Below are positions 36,361-49,759 of a stretch of DNA of 64,000 nucleotides, in pieces. How positions within the stretch are numbered: the stretch's first letter is position 1; each line of letters begins with the position of its first letter. The notes under the pieces were generated by a model. The model was not told where the DNA came from, did not search any database, and saw nothing but the letters and a program-made list of their open reading frames with translations. Origin of the DNA: Absidia repens (Eukaryota > Mucoromycota > Mucoromycetes > Mucorales > Cunninghamellaceae); assembly GCA_002105175.1 (NCBI GenBank), contig MCGE01000005.1:310001-374000 (forward strand). The letters are read 5' to 3'. The position numbers and the translations under genes were made by a program.

Positions 36361-38275
36361 TTTTAGCCTTCGAAGTGTACTAATCCGACAAAAAGGTATA
36401 AAACCTGGGGGAGTGTTAGGGCCGCGTACAATTTTCGCACGTAATCTTCGAAAAAATCGGAATTTGCATTTTCCAGTCTGCCCGGGCACATTACAGCCCA
36501 GCGCGTATGGTACTTTAGAAAGTAAAGAAAAAATGCAAGGTTACAAAAAGAACCCATTGACGACGCGCTGAGCACGACGGTTGGGCCCCAAGGGGCTGTC
36601 CACCAAAGTGCGAAATGGCGGAGGCTTTAATCCTATCCCATCGAAACCCACACTTTAATAAAAAAACTGTTCCGTGCCCGAAGTAGAAACATTTCCTATC
36701 ATTTTTTATATTTGTATACAAATATGCTTCCGTGCCCAAAGTGGAACATCTCCTCTTTTGCTTCCGTGCCCAAAGTAGACACATTTCCTGTATAAACCCC
36801 CCACCCCCACACACACACCGGGGCTTTTTTTCCACGCACATATGCCATGCCCATTCAGCGAGACAATGAAAGGCATAAAAGAGAATAATAGTAAATAGAC
36901 AAGACATGTTTAATTCTGATATAGATGCAATATAAACTATGACAACTAACGCTAAGCTGAGCTAAGGACACTATTCTAAAATGAATGCTAATTTAATGAG
37001 GGTCAAAGATCACGAATCCAAAATGGAAGGGTTCCCCCATGATGTTTGTATTGCACTTTTCACAAGGCCCCTGATTCAAGTTCTAACCACTAATCCAAGA
37101 TCACTAAATCCACAGTTGATGTTGATGTTCTAAAAAAAAAAAAAAAAAAAAAGGAAGAAAGAGGAAGAAAAAAAGAGGGCATGAGAAAATTTAAATCCAT
37201 GAGAGGCGGAGTGCGAATGGTTCAGTCACCCTATTTTTCGACTTTCCATTTTTCACCACACACAAAAAAAAAAGTACCCATTGACGACGCGCTGAGCACG
37301 ACGGTCGGGCCCCAAGGGGCTGCCCACCATAGTGCGAAATGGCGGAGGCCCTAATCCCTTCCCTATTTTTTTTTTTTTTTTTTCACATCACTGTATCCAT
37401 GTCGCTGTTACAATCTTGGGGGGTTATTTCTAGATAAACCATAAGTAGCATTTTACACAACGAGCCGCAGTTTTTTTTTTTTCTACGTATAAACCCCACA
37501 CCCCCCACACACTCTGTTTTTCCACGCACATATGCCATGCCCATTCAGCGAGACAATGAAAGGCATAAAAGAGAATAATAATAAAAAGACAAGACATGTT
37601 TAATTCTGATATAGATGCAATATAAACTATGACAACTAACGCAAAGTCGAGCTAAGGACACTATTCTAAAATGAATGCTAATTTGATGACAGTCAAAGAT
37701 GACGAATCCAAAATGGAAGGGTTTCCCCATGGTGTTTGTATTGCACTTTTCAAAAGGCCCCTGATTCAAGTTCTAACCACTAATCCAAGATCACTAAATC
37801 CACAGTTGAAGTTGATGTTCTAAAAAAAAAAAAAAAAAAAAAGAAAGAAAGAGAGAAAGAGGAAGAAAGAAAGAGGGGCGAGAAAATTTAAATCCACGAG
37901 AGGCGGAGTGCGAATGGTTCAGTCACCCTATTTTTCGACTTTCCATTTTTCACCACACACAAAAAAAAATATCTATTGACGACGCGCTGAGCACGACGGT
38001 CGGGCCCCAAGGGGCTGCCCACCATAGTGCGAAATGGCGGAGGCTCTAATCCCTTCTCTATTTTTTTTTTCTTTTCAGCACACAAAAAAGAACCCATTGA
38101 CGACGCGCTGAGCACGACGGTTGGGCCCCAGGGGGGTGCCCACTAAAGTGCGAAATGGCGGAGGCTTTAATCCTATCCCATCGAAACCCACACTTTAACC
38201 AAAAACTGTGACACCCAGTAAATCGAAAGATTTCCAAAAGCTCCAGCGGAGCGCCAGAGCGTTTATTGTTATTGA
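36361..38275 (+). repeat. Repeat block: right arms of the foldback family in tandem
   Basis: This block contains GC-rich units (in minus orientation relative to the array at 7200) at about 36555-36630, 37275-37350, 37975-38050 and 38095-38170, cores at 37013-37105 and 37703-37790, and a terminal tip at 38205-38267 (AGCTCCAGCGGAGCGCCAGA, then GCGTTTATT). Two copies of a ~690 bp unit lie head to tail, for example TCCACGCACATATGCCATGC at 36831 and again at 37521. Left-arm sequence is absent. A CTTCCGTGCCCAAAGTAG motif repeats three times in 36669-36780. Confidence 0.8.
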
Positions 38276-38548
38276 AATCGAAATGTAGAGACAATATGAG
38301 AGTAAAAAATATATATTGCAGAGGATGGTAAATATAAAACAGGAACAACACGCAGCTGCATAATAATCGTAAAAGCTAAATAAACTAACTTCAATTCCTA
38401 TAAGGAATGAAGATGGAAGTAGACAATTAAGAAGGGGGATATCAATCACAAAAGTGAGAAGGGGCAGATATATCTACGTTGTATAAACAATAAAGTACGG
38501 AACACTATACTACAAATAATGAGGGCAAGCGGGGGCGAATAGAAGAGG

Positions 38549-40883
38549 TCAAGAGATATGGGCAGTGGCAGAGGGCCTAGGTATGGCAGATTCATTTACA
38601 TGAGGGAACGTCATTGTTGGATGGTTTTCTAAGCAAAAAACAATGGATTTGAGAATCATGCACTATAAAAAAAGGGTAGTCAAATTTGTCCTGTCACTTA
38701 CCGTTGATATCAGCGTCGTTTGAAGTATATGGTTCCCTTGGCGCCACCTGTGCCGCAGTTTGTTGTAACACCATCTGATTATTGTTGCTGTTTTGATGTT
38801 TAAGTGGAGCTGATGATGATAATATTGGTGATAGTGAAGTACTAGCTGTGGAGTGTGTTGAGCACCCAGTAGAGAGTGACAAGGTTGAATTGGTATTCGC
38901 ATTTTGCAAAGCGGCACGTTGTGATTGTTGATGTTGATCGTGTGGTTTTTGATGATGGCTATCTCTTCCAATAACTACCGTCACATTGTTAGGAAAGGTC
39001 TGCGTGAAGGGAATGGTAACAAGGCTTCGAAGAGCTTGTTCGTCAAACGTGCTTGCTCGTTGTTGTAGAAGACTAGAAAAGAAGATACAAAAAGAGGACA
39101 AAAATGAGCACATTTGGTGCAAATCTGAAGTCATTTTGTTGGTTTACTTACGCACTATTCATGACATCGTATTCATAATCAGAATCTTCGTTTTCGAAAT
39201 CCGCGTGGAGATAATCCGGATATTCTCTTGTTTTGCCGCCAGCTGTTTGTAATGCTTTGCGTGACCGAAAACCCACGCGATCGACAAATATTCTGCCGCC
39301 CCGTCCCAGTCGCCTTCGAAATTGAGGACCTGTCGTTGATGATGATGTTGATAGCGTGAGGTTGTAATTCGATGGTACTGAGGAAGGCACCTGTTGAAAG
39401 AATGTAGTCGGCAATAATTTTGGGAACGGTTGATAAGGACACTAAAAAAATACAATAATTATAAGATTATAATTTGATTTGAAGTGGTGTAAATTTCACT
39501 TACTTCAGTGACATCTTCGTACGATGCATCCCGTTCTCGTTTGTGACGAAGCTCCATTTCCATTTGTTTTTGTAGTGGCGATTTTTCCAGTTTGCCAGTA
39601 GCATCGCGTCTGAGACGAGAAAGAGGAATTTTGATTGTCGTTCTAGAAAGTATATGGTGAGTTATTCTATCTATTTTTTTCTTCCCGGCGATTAGTCAGT
39701 CACTTACCCGGATCCAGATATATTTTCAGTAGCAGTCTTGCGCTTCCTCTTTGGCAATAATATTTGGTTAAGATCATCGTCATCCTTGATATTCAACGCA
39801 CGTTGGTATTGTCGAGCACCATGCAATTTGTTGAATACAGAGTGTTCCAAGAGCAGGCCTTCTTTGCGTATCTTTTCTCGTTGCAAGACCATTTCCAAGA
39901 GATTACGCGCCATTTCCATTTCAGTTCGTAGCTTACGAAGACGTTCTATCGATTGTTGGTCACTGCGCCGAGTTTTTCGTACAGGTTTGGTTTCACGCCG
40001 CCGGAAGCATACATAGGGATCAATTTCATGTTTCAAGATATCTTCATATACCAAGGCTGGAATAACTGACTTGCCACCACGCTTGATACGCCGTTCCTTC
40101 CAATGTTCATAAAGTTGAGGCGCCGATGACCAAGAATAGACGATTGAATTATCAGTCACCAAACAAAGAAATTCTTCGTATTCTGGAATATGAGACACGT
40201 CCTAGTCAAAAAAAAAAAAAAAAAAAAAAAAGATGAGATACATGAATTTAAAACAATTAATGAGCAATTTTGATGACTTACCAGGTAAAGGTGAGGGAGT
40301 TGTCGGTCTGTGATACTTTCAAATTCCCACATCAACTTTTCAAATTCATCTTCAGATAGGGAAAGGGCATCGCGGTGTTTCTTAAAGTAGGCATCATCTT
40401 CTTCATCCATCACATAGGGAGAGCCAGTCACCTCTTCTACGGTCAGTGAGAATTTGATCAGACTTGACGGTTCCTTGTGTCTACCCTTGTAAAGCTTAGA
40501 GAATTCCTTTGGATCAATAACATTGGACGCATCAGGGGTAGGAATATACGTCTGCACCGAGTCACCCGTAGTTACTGCGGCTTGAGCTGCAGAGATGGCT
40601 GCCTGTAAATCATGCTAAAAAAATCCAAAAAAAGTAACAAATCAGCTCTGTTTAATAATCGCGCTGGTCACCGTCTAACACTTGTCACCCTTCACGAGCA
40701 TAATGTGCTTACTTCTTCTTCTTCTTCCTTCTCGACACCAGTTTCAATTTGAGGTACTGCCCGCTGGATAATATTATCCGGATCAGCCAAGTCAAGGAGT
40801 TGAGATTCTGTGTAAATAGGGAGCGGTTGTCTTGGGGAGAGCTTCTTGACCCGGAATCTTGTCGCCATGGATCCGTTGCTCAT
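38549..40883 (-). CDS. EPL1: Enhancer of polycomb-like protein, NuA4 subunit
   Basis: The Epl1 scaffold holds the Esa1-Yng2-Eaf6 catalytic part of the NuA4 histone acetyltransferase and its Piccolo form. The ATG is at 40881-40883 (MSNGSMATRFRVKKLSPRQP). The EPcA domain follows: YIPTPDASNVIDPKEFSKLY, DEEDDAYFKKHRDALS, LSEDEFEKLMWEFESITDRQ, IPALVYEDILKHEIDPYVCF and FRRRETKPVRKTRRSD, then a helical segment MEMARNLLEMVLQREKIRKE. The C-terminal part is Ser/Gln-rich. An intron with a clean GTAAGT donor at 38701 and CTTAG acceptor at 38629 joins a last exon (38549-38628) that ends in RPSATAHIS; without it the protein would stop right after the donor. About 625 residues and seven exons. An intron near 40204-40281 holds an A run of about 25. 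Confidence 0.9.
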
Positions 40884-41508
40884 GCTTCAGTTTACGCGGT
40901 ATTCGGACAATAGCAGGATAAACAACAAACGGTCACTACAGGTATACCCCCCCCAAAAAAAAAGGTGTGGTACATAAAGTTAGCTTCCGAGCAGCAATTT
41001 TTTACGCGTTTCCATTTGACACCTGTGACTTTTAATTGCCCTCCTTTGTTACTTACGGATTTGGATTGATGTAATTCGATATTGGTCAAAGAATTGTTGT
41101 TGTATTGATTCTTGTTTGGAGGTATTGAGATGAGGTCTGATTTTTTTTTTTGATTTTGTTTCTTCAAGGGCCAACGTCACACCATATAGTCGGCGATTGA
41201 AAAAGGAGCTGTGAGCATACGGAATAGGGGCAGATTTCAAAGGAAGAATGCTATATTAAGTGCATGATTTGGATTGTATGAAGAATGATTTGAGCAAAAT
41301 AGTTTGTGTTTTTTCACACCGATAAATATGATAGATGATAGACGGACAGGAAACATCCGCGGCAAAATGACGAATAATAAATCGCAAGATGAGAGTTCAG
41401 TGTATTTCAAGGAGGGTAAAATTGGCCATCACCAGAAGAAAAGATAAAATATCAACTATGTAATATTAGTGCGATTAGATAAAATACACCAAGAAACCCG
41501 TATTGACA
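40884..41508. promoter_or_regulatory. EPL1 upstream region
   Basis: An open frame on the minus strand (41240 to 41049, starting MKSAPIPYAHSSFFNRRLYG) ends at a GTAAGTAAC donor-like site, so it may be a 5' leader exon or an upstream ORF of EPL1. No independent gene is supported. Confidence 0.35.
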
Positions 41509-42400
41509 GATTTATTACCAAGTGCCCTTAAAGCAACCGACACCACAAATCCCAAGATATACAACTGTCAGATTGGGCCAACGTCCATTATTACAGGGAG
41601 AGTAGTCCTTCAAGTTTGCAAACCAATCACTAAAAATGCAGTGTTGAATATAAGCCAAAAAAAAAAAAAAAAGCTTTTAACGAAACACTTATTAAGAGTA
41701 GACTTACTTTGGTAACCGGGTCACACTCCGAACGGTTTAATGGACAATAATAGATGAAGGATATATTGGCTTTCGTCACATAGGGTATGTAGTGATTACA
41801 AGAACAGTATTCATCAATGAGGTAGCGCAGTCAAATAATAGGTTTCATAGTCTAAGTATCTTTGAATTGGTAGAACACGGATAAAAAAAGATAAAAGAAT
41901 GGTGAGAAGTTGTTTGTGCCAATTCTGCAATACTTCGAATTTTTTACCATATACTGTATAAAGCCAAAGCCATCATTGTATCCAACGTGCAAGTCACAGA
42001 ATTAACAAAAGAAAAAGTCGCTTTAGAAAGAGGTTCGAGAAGTCAAGTGGACGGAGAAAGAAATAATAGATGTAAAGGATCGAAGCAAAAAAATATTAGC
42101 AACCTGAGTTTCAATGCTAGCCCTGCATTCGAGTTTATCACCTACCCATACTGAATAATGCAGTTTCAGAAAGTAATCCTGTAAAGCTACACTAAAAATC
42201 CAGATGAACCGACCAGAAAAAAAAAAGTTCCCCATTTTCCCTAATATTGTCGTCCCTTCGGAGTCCTGAATACTGACAAAGCACACCGAAAACAATAAAA
42301 GCGCCTAACCACATACTCCAGAGGCGTGACTCAAATGGATATCTTTTATCAGACCAAGCCGCTATCAACGCATATCTCAATGTACTAAGTAATAAGGTGT
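41509..42400 (-). pseudogene. Possible unrecognised or decayed multi-exon membrane-protein gene
   Basis: On the minus strand several short stretches read like exons and sit next to splice-like signals: a hydrophobic helix (LWSMWLGAFIVFGVLCQYSG, about 42322-42263), VALQDYFLKLHYSVWVG (about 42190-42140), VTCTLDTMMALALYSIW (about 41995-41950), a cysteine-rich piece (DEYCSCNHYIPYVTK, CPLNRSECDPVTK) ending at a perfect GTAAGT donor at 41707, and DYSPCNNGRWPNLTVVYLG ending in a stop near 41512. I could not link them all in one frame. It may be a real gene with odd introns, a relic, or chance. A family A repeat lies immediately upstream. Confidence 0.2.
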
Positions 42401-42409
42401 CTATTGTAC

Positions 42410-42745
42410 AAGGAAAGAGAGAAACTGATGGGTCATTTTTTATTGAAGCAGGTAAAAAGAGACATATTTTATTCAAATGTGGATTTAAACTAAAATTAAA
42501 CTAAGCTAATAGATATGATACTCCACATAATAAGCCAACTAATGGTGGTCTCAAATCTTAAATTCAAATTGAAAGGGCTTCCCAATGCATGTTGTGACCC
42601 TGACTTAAAACATCCCTTCTAAAAATAAGCTATGTCTACAAAAATCTCAAAGAGATTACAATAACGAAGAAAGGAAAAGAAAGGGAGAGGCAAAAAATTA
42701 AAATATAAATTCATGTGGGCGGGATTTAAAATCTTATCTGTAATC
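42410..42745 (+). repeat. Dispersed repeat family A, copy 4 (short)
   Basis: Holds 'tattgaagcaggtaaaaagag', CATATTTTATTCAAATGTGG at 42463, the core at 42549-42620 (more diverged: TTCAAATTGAAAGGGCTTCC) and a CATGTGGGCGGGATTT end at 42713 where most copies have CACGTG. Confidence 0.65.
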
Positions 42746-43257
42746 GCTTGATAAGCTCCAGATGGCGAGCCACAGTATCAATACAATTTCATTTTTCTGT
42801 TGATATCTTCATTGTGTGGTCCTATTACAAGGGGTTAATTCCAAGCGCCATTGTTTGGGATCAGTAATGTGGAAGATGTGTAAATTATAAAAAGCATTAA
42901 TATGGAACAACTATCTATTATAAATAGCATTATATATTAATCATGGATTTTGGGTTGTTTGGCTCATGAAATCTGTCAAAAATTGGACATACTTTTGATA
43001 AAAATAGCTGTGATAATTGATAATAAGAGTTATTTTCTATAAATTTTATGTTGGTTCGCATGAGAATCCTTGCATTTTCTTTTTAGTAAGAGATCCATTC
43101 AAAAGTGCAATGTAAATCAGTGACCATCAGGCGGAAGCGTATGACTTCTCTTGCCAATTCCTTGATTATCTGATTTTTGTTTGAAACACCGCTTAATAAA
43201 TCTTTTTTTTCTTTGATGTCATTTTTTTTTATCTTCCTATTTTTTAAATGAAGAACA
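42746..43257. other. TAH18 promoter region
   Basis: AT-rich and non-coding, with no clear element. The leader just before the TAH18 ATG is T-rich. Confidence 0.45.
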
Positions 43258-45882
<2,625 letters not shown>

Positions 45883-46129
45883 TTTAGATACATAAATAGA
45901 ATACATATATTAGTTTATTATTTGTTGTAGTATATTATTGACATGAAGACATTTTATCAATAAACAGCATATGATTTTATTATATAACAATAAATAAATA
46001 AAAATCCTACGGTGTATACGAATAGTAAGGTGTGGGTGGGGGTAGAGAGTTAAGCGATATAAAAATGGAATGTGATCAAATTATTCTAGAATAATGAAGA
46101 GGGGCTACTAAACAAGAGGGTCTATACAA

Positions 46130-46614
46130 TCAAAAGCGGTATCGGGCACGTTGTATGCTAACTAGGTATTCTTTAGGAGCAGAGGCGGTGTCATGATATC
46201 CAATGGGTCCAAGATCGCAGTCAGCACATGACAGGTACTTTACCGTTCCAATAGTTTTCGAGAATCCAACATTATCAAAGTCCATCATGTCGGCAAGGCA
46301 CCAAAACTGTATTTCGTCCTTGTCTTTGTCTTGATCTATCAAGGCATCGGTCGGCAGTGATGTTTCTGGTAATGATAGCTAAAATAGTATATTTAGTAAC
46401 ATTCTTGGAGGTAGTAGAAGAAGAGGAAACTTCGTTCGGCCCTTTGTTTAAAGTGCTTTACCTTGTCACCATCGCGTTGTACCAAAACAGCAGTGTTTTT
46501 CCGCAAGATGACACATTGGCAGTCAGATTTGGGGCAGAGTAGATCAGCCTTATTTTTATTTGTATCTTGGTCCAAGATGGCGTCGATAGATGTTGCCTTG
46601 AAAGATAGAGCCAT
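46130..46614 (-). CDS. DSS4: MSS4/DSS4 (RABIF)-like Rab chaperone
   Basis: A small zinc-binding protein that binds nucleotide-free exocytic Rabs (Sec4/Rab8 type) and was first described as a weak exchange factor. Two exons with an intron at about 46386-46463; ATG 46612-46614. About 135 residues, in the family range (123-143). The two halves of the zinc site are present: CPKSDCQC near residue 27 and SCADCDLGPIGYH near residue 105. Also seen are the family's FWCLADMMDFDNVGFSKTIG and a C-terminal KEYLVSIQRARYRF. A TATA-like TTTTATAT (46727-46734, minus strand ATATAAAA) lies about 115 bases upstream. It is convergent with TAH18. With YPT6 and SLY1 it is the third membrane-traffic factor in the window, which may be coincidence. 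Confidence 0.9.
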
Positions 46615-46948
46615 ACTGTTATGCCAATATTTTGTTCAAGTAGTAAAGGTATAGAAAATTTAGTTCAGCTGTTCCTCCCAGAAAAAAAAATCTGCCAACG
46701 CTAGCTGTTACATCTCCGACATCGGGTTTTATATGTATCCACCAATTTTTCTCATCTGGACCCACACAGCCAGCACTACAGTTTTGTACATACAATGATA
46801 GAGTCAATAACGACGTTTCAATGATCGATGATGATTGTTTGTCACAAATATATTATATGAAATACCAAAGCCATCTAATTTTGTTACGATAATCAATTGA
46901 AAAAAGCGGTTTGACCAATATTGGAGCGGGTTCTGCACTGTATCGATA

Positions 46949-46990
<42 letters not shown>

Positions 46991-47406
46991 ATAAATAAAC
47001 TGTGATGCTCTTGTAACACATATACATTGACTGAACTTGAATTAAATGCAGCAGAGTTTACTTTTCATGTGCCAAAGATAGTGTATGTGAAGTACATGTC
47101 AAGCATATATATATATATTTATTTGTGTGTGTGAAGAAATCTTCAACAGGTCACAAGGAGGCTTTCTTTTTCTTTTCTAAACAAATATTCTTTCTTCGGA
47201 TCATTTTACATAAACACATCAAGTCTTTGTTATTATTATTATTATTTTGTACCATGTCGGACGTTGATGATGTTGACAATGATGAACCACAGAAACGATT
47301 ATGCCTAAAAAACGATTTTAATGTCCGTCCGTTTCAAATAATATTTTTAGGACTTGTTTGATTTTGTCCCCTTTTTCTTTCACTAATTTATCATATCTAA
47401 CACATT
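46615..47406. promoter_or_regulatory. Divergent promoter region, DSS4 and CaaX gene
   Basis: Contains ATATAAAA for DSS4 (46727-46734, minus), a T run of 38 at 46951-46988, an ATATATATATAT stretch at 47106-47117 on the CaaX-gene side, and a 35-codon upstream ORF at 47254-47361 (MSDVDDVDNDEPQKRLCLKN) that ends 45 bases before the CaaX-gene ATG. Confidence 0.5.
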
Positions 47407-48987
47407 ATGACCGCACTCAGTGACAACGTACAAAGCGCTATTACTGCTGTTTTACAGTCTGCAAGTATTCAATTGGATTACGTTGGAGATCTTCATCATG
47501 GCTACCATGACAATCCCAAACAACAGTTACGGTCCGTCATTACTGAAACGACTGATCCTCATGTTGTCAGAAACAGCCTGAATACGACAGAAAAACAGAA
47601 ACAACAAAACGACACCCTTGTCATTACATGTACTGCCATTGGCTTACCTCAATCTTCTGCAATGGCCACTGCTATGGAGCGTATGAATGAAGACACAAAC
47701 AAGGTACAAGACGCGGATGATGACCCTGCTCTGGCTGCTACTGCTATTGAAATCCCTGACCTGGAGCCCATTACCAATGTATCAAAAGAAGGCGGTGATG
47801 ATTATAATGAAGGTTATCATGTCGATGACGATGCAGCTCTCTTATCGAATACTCAAATTGCGATCACCACAGTGGCGAGTTCTCCGGCCGCTGAAGCTCG
47901 GAACGTTGTTGACAATTTAGCATCTTACGACCCTCAGAAAGCACCCAGTCCTACCCCTTCCCCGATGAAACACGAACAAAATCAGCCTGATAAGTCTCTC
48001 AAACAAATGGCTCGGTCGGAGAATGTCAAGTTATCTGTTGATTCCAATCAAAATGTCCAAAATGCTACTGCTGGCTTGGCGAATGACGATGCTTTGGTTG
48101 TCGATTCTCATGTACACAGCAATTCTCTTGATGCTTCCGGTGCCGTTACTTCTATGATGGAACCTACGCTTACCATTATTGATAGCGTCAAATCCGCGGA
48201 TCCTACACCTGTGGAACCCAAGATGGAAGCGGAAAATATTCAAGAACCGCAACCTGACTCTGCTACGGCTGCTGCCACTTGTGCTGTTCAAACTATGTAT
48301 TCTACGTGTCCTACACCTGCTGATACCAAAACAACACATTCACCAAATATGGAAGAGCATACTTTTGCTGATTTACCTCTTTCGGAAAAGGTCGTTCCTG
48401 CCGGGCAAGTGGTTGTTACAAAAGATCTGGCTGCTGATGAAATCAAGATTGAACGTGCACCTCCATCCGAATCGACTACACCTACTCCTCCCGAAATCAA
48501 GCAAATAGCAAGTGTGGTAGTTGCGGATATCAAGACGGAAGAACTGCCCCAAGTGGAAGAACATGTTACAACTGACGACATCAAGATTGAATCGATTACC
48601 GTGGAACAGGCGCAGCATGGAACCATTAATGCGGCGGAACAACAGTCTACTGCCATTGATGCTACTGGTAAAGAGGATGACGAATATATTGCCACGAAAG
48701 GGAATGATACAAAGAACATTATTGGAAAGATGGTGCCTACAACAACCGCTGACGATACCAAACCTCATGGCATGCCTGATTCAGCTACACCGGACATGTA
48801 TGTGACTGAAAGCGACAAATTACAACAATCGACTATGCCCACCGATGGTCAGTCACGATCTATGAATTCCGATTCGTCACCACCTCAAACACATAGTCAA
48901 CATAACGAAGATCCTACCGACCAATTGCAAGAGCAATTGACTCTTGAATCAGACTCGCCCAAGTCTTCCAAGTGTATCGTTATGTGA
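47407..48987 (+). CDS. Intrinsically disordered acidic protein with C-terminal CaaX box (526 aa)
   Basis: One uninterrupted frame from ATG 47407 to TGA 48985-48987. Beyond a short helical N-terminus (SAITAVLQSASIQLDYVG), composition is Asp/Glu/Ser/Thr/Pro/Ala-rich with no predicted fold, transmembrane helix or signal peptide. The last residues are SSKCIVM, a CaaX box: a cysteine, two aliphatics and Met, the X residue favoured by farnesyltransferase. A repeated phrase of the form [D/E]-I-K-x-E occurs three times (DEIKIERAP, ADIKTEELP, DDIKIESIT at about 48437, 48527 and 48578), each fitting the SUMO consensus. I do not recognise the family. Farnesylation and membrane anchoring are inferred from the tail. 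Its lack of introns is unusual in this intron-dense window. Start choice could be affected by the upstream ORF at 47254. Confidence 0.75.
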   Translation: MTALSDNVQSAITAVLQSASIQLDYVGDLHHGYHDNPKQQLRSVITETTDPHVVRNSLNTTEKQKQQNDTLVITCTAIGLPQSSAMATAMERMNEDTNKVQDADDDPALAATAIEIPDLEPITNVSKEGGDDYNEGYHVDDDAALLSNTQIAITTVASSPAAEARNVVDNLASYDPQKAPSPTPSPMKHEQNQPDKSLKQMARSENVKLSVDSNQNVQNATAGLANDDALVVDSHVHSNSLDASGAVTSMMEPTLTIIDSVKSADPTPVEPKMEAENIQEPQPDSATAAATCAVQTMYSTCPTPADTKTTHSPNMEEHTFADLPLSEKVVPAGQVVVTKDLAADEIKIERAPPSESTTPTPPEIKQIASVVVADIKTEELPQVEEHVTTDDIKIESITVEQAQHGTINAAEQQSTAIDATGKEDDEYIATKGNDTKNIIGKMVPTTTADDTKPHGMPDSATPDMYVTESDKLQQSTMPTDGQSRSMNSDSSPPQTHSQHNEDPTDQLQEQLTLESDSPKSSKCIVM

Positions 48988-49759
48988 TTGGTTTAGCGTT
49001 TAGCATATTATAGTGTCTATTTTAGCGATTAGTATAGCAATAGTATAGTGATTAGTATTCTTCACTTTTTTATTTTTATTTTTTCGAACAACATATTGTA
49101 TTCTCTATTTTTTAATAAAATTCCAATTGCATCGTTTATTCTATCCGCTCATGCTGCAGTTCTACAAGAAAATAAGATGAATGTGTATCACGAAAATGCT
49201 AGGTTTGTGTCGTTACTCTACTGTACAATAAAACATTTCACCATGTAATATGATATTAATGATGAAAAGGGACAATGGGGTATGCGAGTGATTGTTTGTT
49301 TGTTTGTTTGTTTGTTTGTTTGTTTGTTTTTTTTAATAAAGAAAAAAGAGATATTTAGGCATTAAAGTCAGTGGAATTCGGTAAAGTCAAAGGAGAGCAG
49401 CACTGAGATGCTTACCAAAAAAAAAAAAAAAAAAAAAAAGAGACAGAGGGGAATTGAGGGGAAACCTAATACCTTCCGGTGTACTTGCACATTATTGTTT
49501 TTTTTGTACGACCCCACTGTGTTTTCATGTATCCAGCACGGCCATTCACTAAACCCACTCAAGAAATTCCTTTCAGTCCTATTTTTAAAACTTAATACAA
49601 TACAGTGCTGCACCTTTTCTAAATTACTGTACACGGCTGTAAATCAGTATCTTAACAAGGCTTCGTTTTTCGCACAACTACGCACCTGCTATACTTTAGA
49701 GTATAGCAAAGATACGTCCATTGGACAAGAAAAACTAAAATTATGAGAGACATGTAATG
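48988..49759. other. Intergenic with TTTG microsatellite
   Basis: 3' flank of the CaaX gene. (TTTG)n at 49290-49330, an A run at 49418-49438, and a motif ACCCACTCAAGAAAT followed by TCCTTTCAGTCC at about 49553 that recurs near 26270. No gene is seen. Confidence 0.55.

Noticed and set aside
36363..38351. Minus-strand frames with MLSASSMGSF and similar starts
   Set aside because: Each reads through the GC-rich repeat unit, the same false start recurs at every copy, and lengths vary with the A-rich linker.
46619..46807. 62-codon minus-strand frame upstream of DSS4 (CVGPDEKNWWIHIKPDVGD)
   Set aside because: It spans the ATATAAAA box of DSS4, has no start context or splice partners, and is better read as promoter DNA.
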